Assembly: GCA_963210315.1 (NCBI GenBank)
Contig: OY723253.1
Location: forward strand, 2,232,001-2,296,000
Reading direction: 5' to 3'
Source of the DNA: Rhynchopus euleeides
Lineage: Eukaryota; Euglenozoa; Diplonemea; Diplonemida; Diplonemidae
Length of the DNA stretch: 64,000 bases
Part shown: positions 59,272-64,000 of the stretch, one piece after another
Layout: every line of letters starts with the position of its first letter
How positions within the stretch are numbered: position 1 is the first letter of the stretch
Position numbers and translations under genes: made by a program
The notes under the pieces: model-generated
What the model was told of the DNA's origin: nothing
The model's input: only the letters and a program-made list of their open reading frames with translations
Databases searched by the model: none

Positions 59272-61251
59272 ATGGCAGTGGCGCGCACTGCGGTGCTTCT
59301 CTGCGCCGCGCTGTGCGGTGCGGAGGCGGCGACGCTGCAGCCGCGTCTCACACCCCTGCCCGTGGGGTCTGTGACGCCCAGCGGGTGGCTGCTGCAGCAG
59401 CTCGTGATCCAAGCGCAGGGCCTGACGGGGCATCTGTCGGAGTTCTGGCCGGATGTGATGGACTCGATGTGGATCGGGGGCAGCAGCGACACTGCGCTGC
59501 ACGAGCGGACGCCCTACTGGCTGAACGGCATTGTGCCGCTGCGCTTCCTGCTGGAGAACGCGGGGACGACAGGAGGGGTCAACATCACAGCGCAGGTGGA
59601 GAAGTACGTCCAGTACATCCTCAGCCACCAGGCTGACGATGGCTGGCTCGGGCCTGCCCCAAACCCGGAGGACGGGAACACGTACTGGGGCCCCAGCAAC
59701 GTGCTGTTCGCCCTGCTGCAGTACGGCGAGGGGATGTCGAAGGGCGACAAGACGAACCCGACGTACGTCAAGGCGGCTGAGGCGATCCTGAAGCACCTGC
59801 AGGCGGCACGCAAGCTGATGAAGACGACGCCCCTGACGGGGTGGGCCGCAGCGCGCTGGCAGGACCTGGCGCTGACGGTGGAGTGGCTGCTTGACAACGC
59901 GCCGCAGGGGCAGGAGGACTTTCTGTTCGAGATGCTGAACGAGCTGGCCCTGACAGGGTCCGACTGGGAGTACTGGTTCGAGCACTTCCAGGACAACGGC
60001 CGTGGGGCAAACGGGCACAACGTCAACAACGCGCAGGCGCTGAAGTCGTCTGGTGTGCTGTACAGGTTCAACTCGACGTACAAGCTGGACAACAAGACGC
60101 TGGAGGAGCTGTCGGTGGGGAGGATGGCAAACCTCGACGCGTTCTACGGCCTGCCGACAGGCATGTTCAACGGCGACGAGTACATCCCGAACCCTGCAAC
60201 GCGCTCGCCTTCGCGTGGCATCGAGCTGTGCGGTGTGGTGGAGGCCATGTTCTCCTACACTGTGCTGCACTCGGTGTTCCCGGAGCACACAGAGTTCGCT
60301 GACCGCACAGAGCTGATTGCGTACAACGCCCTCCCGGCGACGTGGGCATCGCCGAAGGGTGGGGACATGTGGGCACACCAGTACCTGCAGGCCATCAACG
60401 AGATCAACGCCATCAACGCCACGGAGCACACCTGGCAGACGGACGGGCCGATGTCTGAGACCTACGGGCTGGAGCCGAACTTCGGGTGCTGCACGGCCAA
60501 CTTCAACCAGGGGTGGCCCAAGCTTGCGTCCAACCTGTTCTTCGTGTCCCCCTCGGGCGCCGTGATCGTGGCACTGTACGCACCTGCGTCCGCACGTTTC
60601 CCGGCCGGGCACAACATCAGCGTGGTGACGGACTACCCCTTCTCGGACATCATCACCGTGACGCTGTCCCCCACAGCACCTGTGGACCTGCAGCTGCGCA
60701 TCCCGGGCTGGGCAACGAAGGCTACAGTGAACGGCGCCGCCGTCAAGAGCGGAGCATACTACGTGGTGTCGCAGGTGGCGACGACGACGAAGTTCGTCAT
60801 CGACCTGAAGGCTGAGGTGCGTGTGGAGGAGTGGGACGGTGGGGCTGTGTCTGTGCACCACGGTGTGCTGATGTACTCTCTCCCCATCACGCCTGCATAC
60901 ACGACGTACGCAAAGCACTACTTGGAGAGCAACGACTACTACCTCAACCCGACGTCGGACTGGGGGTTCGCCCTGGATGTGAACATGTCAAACCCGGCAG
61001 CGACGATGCAGTTCGAGTCGAGCGGGTACGTCACTGGGAGTGCGCCGTTCAACCACAGCGGGTGGCCGACTTCGATTACCGCAACTGTGCGGTCCCTGCA
61101 GTGGGGCATCGAGAAGAACTCTGCGAGCAACCCCCCTGTCTCACCTGCGTGCACGGCGAACGCGGCGTGCGGGCCGCCGGCCCAGATGCGCCTGGTGCCC
61201 CACGGTGGCACGGAGCTGCGCATCGGTGAGTTCCCGCGGTCAGGGCTGTAA
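59272..61251 (+). CDS. Secreted GH127-family (DUF1680) beta-L-arabinofuranosidase-like enzyme (659 aa)
   Basis: Residues 1-19 (AVARTAVLLCAALCGAEA) form a signal peptide. The body matches the DUF1680/GH127 architecture: an (alpha/alpha)6 barrel with ALLQYGEGMSKGDKTNPTY and the segment GIELCGVVEAMF (about 316-327). A Cys-Cys motif NFGCCTANFNQGWPKLASNL has C406 and C407. C-terminal beta domains include LRIPGWA and an NG pair (ATVNGAAV). In the characterised enzyme HypBA1 a Zn site is formed by Glu-x-Cys and by a Cys-Cys pair, one Cys being the nucleophile; here E318-x-C320 and C406-C407 match that set. The predicted role is release of L-arabinose from glycoproteins or plant/algal polysaccharides outside the cell. 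The ATG at 59272 is chosen because it gives the signal peptide; the frame is open further upstream. Length is typical. Confidence 0.9.
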   Translation: MAVARTAVLLCAALCGAEAATLQPRLTPLPVGSVTPSGWLLQQLVIQAQGLTGHLSEFWPDVMDSMWIGGSSDTALHERTPYWLNGIVPLRFLLENAGTTGGVNITAQVEKYVQYILSHQADDGWLGPAPNPEDGNTYWGPSNVLFALLQYGEGMSKGDKTNPTYVKAAEAILKHLQAARKLMKTTPLTGWAAARWQDLALTVEWLLDNAPQGQEDFLFEMLNELALTGSDWEYWFEHFQDNGRGANGHNVNNAQALKSSGVLYRFNSTYKLDNKTLEELSVGRMANLDAFYGLPTGMFNGDEYIPNPATRSPSRGIELCGVVEAMFSYTVLHSVFPEHTEFADRTELIAYNALPATWASPKGGDMWAHQYLQAINEINAINATEHTWQTDGPMSETYGLEPNFGCCTANFNQGWPKLASNLFFVSPSGAVIVALYAPASARFPAGHNISVVTDYPFSDIITVTLSPTAPVDLQLRIPGWATKATVNGAAVKSGAYYVVSQVATTTKFVIDLKAEVRVEEWDGGAVSVHHGVLMYSLPITPAYTTYAKHYLESNDYYLNPTSDWGFALDVNMSNPAATMQFESSGYVTGSAPFNHSGWPTSITATVRSLQWGIEKNSASNPPVSPACTANAACGPPAQMRLVPHGGTELRIGEFPRSGL

Positions 61252-61738
61252 GTGCGAGTGTGTGTGTGTGTTGGTTCAGGGGCACGCTACCTTGTTTGTA
61301 CAATTATACGTCTGTTCTGATGGCGCTTTGCACCTGTTGCGGAATGACAAGTGTGGACTGTGGTGCGAGTTGCTACATTTATTTCCCTTTTCTGTTCCGC
61401 ACGTGCCTCTGCAACGTGCCGGTGCACTAACGTGTCCCTAGTGATTTGGTCGCCTCGGGCAATTCGCCGTTGCCCTCTGGCTCAGGTTCAACGCTACCCA
61501 CATCGACGTACTGCATCGTACCGTCTGGTGTCTGGCGCCACGCGTTGATATGTGTGCGGCATATCTTCAGTCTTCCTCAACCTCTGTTGTCTATTTCTTC
61601 ATCTCCCATGCCTCACGCCCTACTGGTGCCAACCCCCGCCGGGATTATCTTTGAGCAACGAAGCACCTGCACAGCTCTGGAGCTTGTCGGCCACCCCCAG
61701 ATGTGAATACAAAGCCTTCCACTGAACAGGCACGGCAA
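61252..61738. other. 3' region of the GH127 gene
   Basis: It starts with (GT)n just after the stop, then mixed sequence up to the fourth hairpin element. No gene is recognised. Confidence 0.45.
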
Positions 61739-61994
61739 CACGGTGGGATCTTGTAAATTTTACATGTATAACTACAAGTATATACATGTATTATACATGT
61801 ATAATACTTGCATGTCAACTATTATACATGTATAATACATGTATATGCCTGAAATATACATGTAAAATACATGTATATCAAGTAAAAATACAAGTATAAT
61901 ACTTGCATGTCAACTATTATACATGTATTTTTACTTGATATACATGTATTTTACATGTATATTTCAGGCATTTACATGTATTTTACATGTATAA

Positions 61995-63361
61995 GGAGGG
62001 TGTCCTAAATTTAGGAAATTTTTGAAAAATTTGGAAAAATTTGGGGGATTTTTTGAAAAAATGGCGAAAAAAAGGGTGTGGGGAGTTGGGTCCAGTTTAG
62101 CAAAGTCCGTGTATTTGGACGCGGCCCCTCAGATAAGGAAGCCGCGTCTCAGGTGCAGGATGTGGGGTGTTGTCGATTTTTCAGGGTTCGACATTCTCGG
62201 GCTGGACGGAGAGAAACGGTGGGTGCAACTCTGATCAGAAAAAACTTCAACCGAAAAAACGGGGTGTAGCTCCCTGACTGACGAGCAGCGGGAGGTGGCG
62301 AAGAGAAGCTCCTCATGCGTGGCGGCCTCCCTCGTTCGCGGCGGGTGAGGCATCCGGGGGTACGAGAGTGGCACCTGCCTGAGTTCTTTATGGAACCCAC
62401 AAACCTGGGTGGTAGCCGGCCTCACGGATGTGAGGTTGGAAATGCTCCGGGAGACAGCCGATGGCGCCTCAACGCCACAGGCTATCGTTGCCGGCATGGT
62501 GCCCATATGATGCAAGATGAGCGGCGGAATCCGCGAACTTCGGGAACTATCAGGTAGTTTGAACGCTGAAGACTGCCCCGCCAGGCTGAATGGGAGTCAC
62601 AACGCGATGAGGAACAAGGATCAGCAGCGCCCTTTGCGGCAAACACAGGGCAGCTCTCCCTGAGCAGCTGGGAATGAAACGGGACGGAACTAACGAGCAG
62701 CGAAAATGGTGCAGAGCACCAGTAACCACAACGAGTCCATGACACAAGTGGAACTGCAGACACGGGGCAGCCAAGAAACCGACGCAGTCGCGGAGACCAC
62801 CTCCACTGTCAGAACGAGCAGAACTGAGAGACACTCAATGGGATGGAGCGGAATCACTGTAACGGGGACACACTGATGGCACACAGGACAGACAGACAGA
62901 AGTCAGAGTGAAACGGTTGTACAAAGGGCTCGGCTTTACCGACGTCCTTAGTACAGCGTGAAACGACGACGCCGCCGAAGGCGGCTAATCCGCCGCCCGA
63001 AGGGCGGCGGAAAAATTTTTGGGGTGTTTTTGGGTGAAAAACCGGGCAACCTGGGCCCTTTGGGACCACATAGGCCAGGAAAGGCCAAAATTTTCGATTT
63101 TTTTCGGAAATTTTTCGGTTTTTCAGAGTGTGGCAGTCCGCAGATACAGATTTTCGGGTCGGAAAAAAATTTTTTTTTTCGACCCAAAAAAATCGGATTT
63201 TTTCGGGGAGGGTCTCCGGTGGCCCCCCCTGGATTTCCTGATTTTTCCCGATTTTTCCTGATTTTCGGATTTTGCTCGAAATTTGCCCTTGTGTCAACCA
63301 GTGGCAAAATTTTCGGAAAATCGGGAAAAATCAGGAAAATCCGGAGAACCGGACACCCTCC
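61995..63361. mobile_element. 1.37-kb TIR element with TAA duplication (PIF/Harbinger-like)
   Basis: Ends GGAGGGTGTCC and GGACACCCTCC are flanked by TAA on both sides. A 3-bp TWA duplication is typical of PIF/Harbinger elements, but short TIRs alone do not prove the superfamily. The interior has AAATTTTCGG-rich subterminal sequence and two GAA-loop hairpins (62971-62985 and 62990-63010). No transposase. Confidence 0.7.
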
Positions 63362-63628
63362 TAATACTTGTCATGCAAGTATTATACATGTAAAATACTT
63401 GCATGACAAGTAAAATACATGTATAATACTTGCATGACAAGTAAAATACTTGCATGCAAGTAAAATACATGTATTTTACTTGCATGCAAGTATTTTACTT
63501 GTCATGCAAGTATTATACATGTATTTTACTTGTCATGCAAGTATTTTACATGTATAATACTTGCATGACAAGTATTATACATGTAAAATACATGTAAATG
63601 CCTGAAATATACATGTAAAATACATGTA

Positions 63629-63957
63629 CCGTATACGTAAATATTTTGGAACGTAAATATTATGGAACGTAAATATTTTGGAACGCTGGTGGGTTGGCGT
63701 TCCAGATTTTTTTCGTTCCATAATATTTACAGGGCTTTCTGCGACTCGGGGACTTGGACCAGGTGATCGGACGGCATACAGAGTCCCTGACGGGACCTAC
63801 TCGTGCACTTTTCGCGCGATTCCTGACGCAAGCCGTCCTCACCACCGAGTCCCCAACTGGCCCTGTAAATATTATGGAACGTAAATATTATGGAACGGAC
63901 CGGCCAAAAATGGGCCCGTTCCATAATATTTACGTTCCATAATATTTACGTATACGG
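63629..63957. mobile_element. 329-bp MITE with TA duplication
   Basis: Ends CCGTATACGTAAATATT and complement are flanked by TA. Both ends carry two to three direct copies of GGAACGTAAATATTATGGAA, also repeated inside. The ends resemble those of the 787-bp element at 22389 (CCGTAAACGG against CCGTATACGT). Confidence 0.85.
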
Positions 63958-64000
63958 TATATCAAGTAAAAATACATGTATAATAGTTGACATGCAAGTA

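Larger units (their letters stand above)
61739..64000. mobile_element. AT-rich hairpin element, copy 4 (continues past the window)
   Basis: The left end CACGGTGGGATCTTGTAAAT is at 61739. Native parts are 61739-61994, 63362-63628 and 63958-64000; the right end lies outside the window. Two insertions split it. The stretch around 63450 gives the empty TA site used by the 3-kb element in copy 2. Confidence 0.85.

Noticed and set aside
62950-63030. Helitron 3' end at the GC-rich hairpin
   Set aside because: A hairpin is present, but no CTRR follows at the usual distance, and the element around it has TIRs and a target duplication, which Helitrons lack.

Overview
The window is nuclear DNA of a unicellular eukaryote. 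Three long, intronless, GC-rich, same-strand (+) genes lie in a sea of nested transposons, minisatellites and poly-C/poly-G tracts. Nothing is bacterial in style: there are no operons, no Shine-Dalgarno pattern and no tRNA or rRNA. Intronless multi-kilobase genes, pyrimidine-rich stretches ending in AG just before start codons, and a non-LTR retrotransposon with a 2A-like motif are reminiscent of Euglenozoa (diplonemids or kinetoplastids). That placement is an inference of low confidence.

Layout. 1-2360: diverged tandem repeats (383-bp and about 200-bp units) and homopolymer tracts. 2368-14244: an AT-rich hairpin element (ends CACGGTGGGATCTTG) broken open by four separate insertions: 2555-3545; 3564-3931; 3964-7471, Tc1/mariner-like; 7532-14195, which carries minisatellites and 247-bp direct repeats. 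14951-17968 and 19100-22139: two near-identical 3-kb TIR elements (ends CACGGTGGACTCCAGCGG) in inverted orientation, each with a broken gene interrupted by the same hAT-like insertion with an 8-bp target duplication. The right copy sits inside a second hairpin element, 18759-23312. 23442-32237: a 2931-aa four-domain voltage-gated cation channel. 33211 to about 40740 (-): a non-LTR retrotransposon with an EN-RT ORF2, flanked on both sides by (CT)n. 40.7-47.4 kb: repeat-rich DNA with no recognised gene. 47440-50256: a third hairpin element with a 2.1-kb insertion that holds a head-to-head array of 41-bp units. 51944-54499: a degraded hAT transposon with an 8-bp target duplication. 56243-58942: a protein with a C-terminal endonuclease/exonuclease/phosphatase (EEP) domain. 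59272-61251: a secreted GH127 (DUF1680) beta-L-arabinofuranosidase-like enzyme. 61739 to the window end: a fourth hairpin element with two insertions.

How the pieces relate. The host genes have no evident common pathway. The mobile elements form a stratigraphy: the AT-rich hairpin family acts as a landing site for at least six unrelated transposon families, and comparing its four copies reveals empty sites and target duplications. The retrotransposon's ORF1 and ORF2 lie in one reading frame separated by a single TGA, followed at once by a canonical 2A-like motif (GDIETNPGP). This suggests a readthrough-plus-ribosome-skipping expression scheme.
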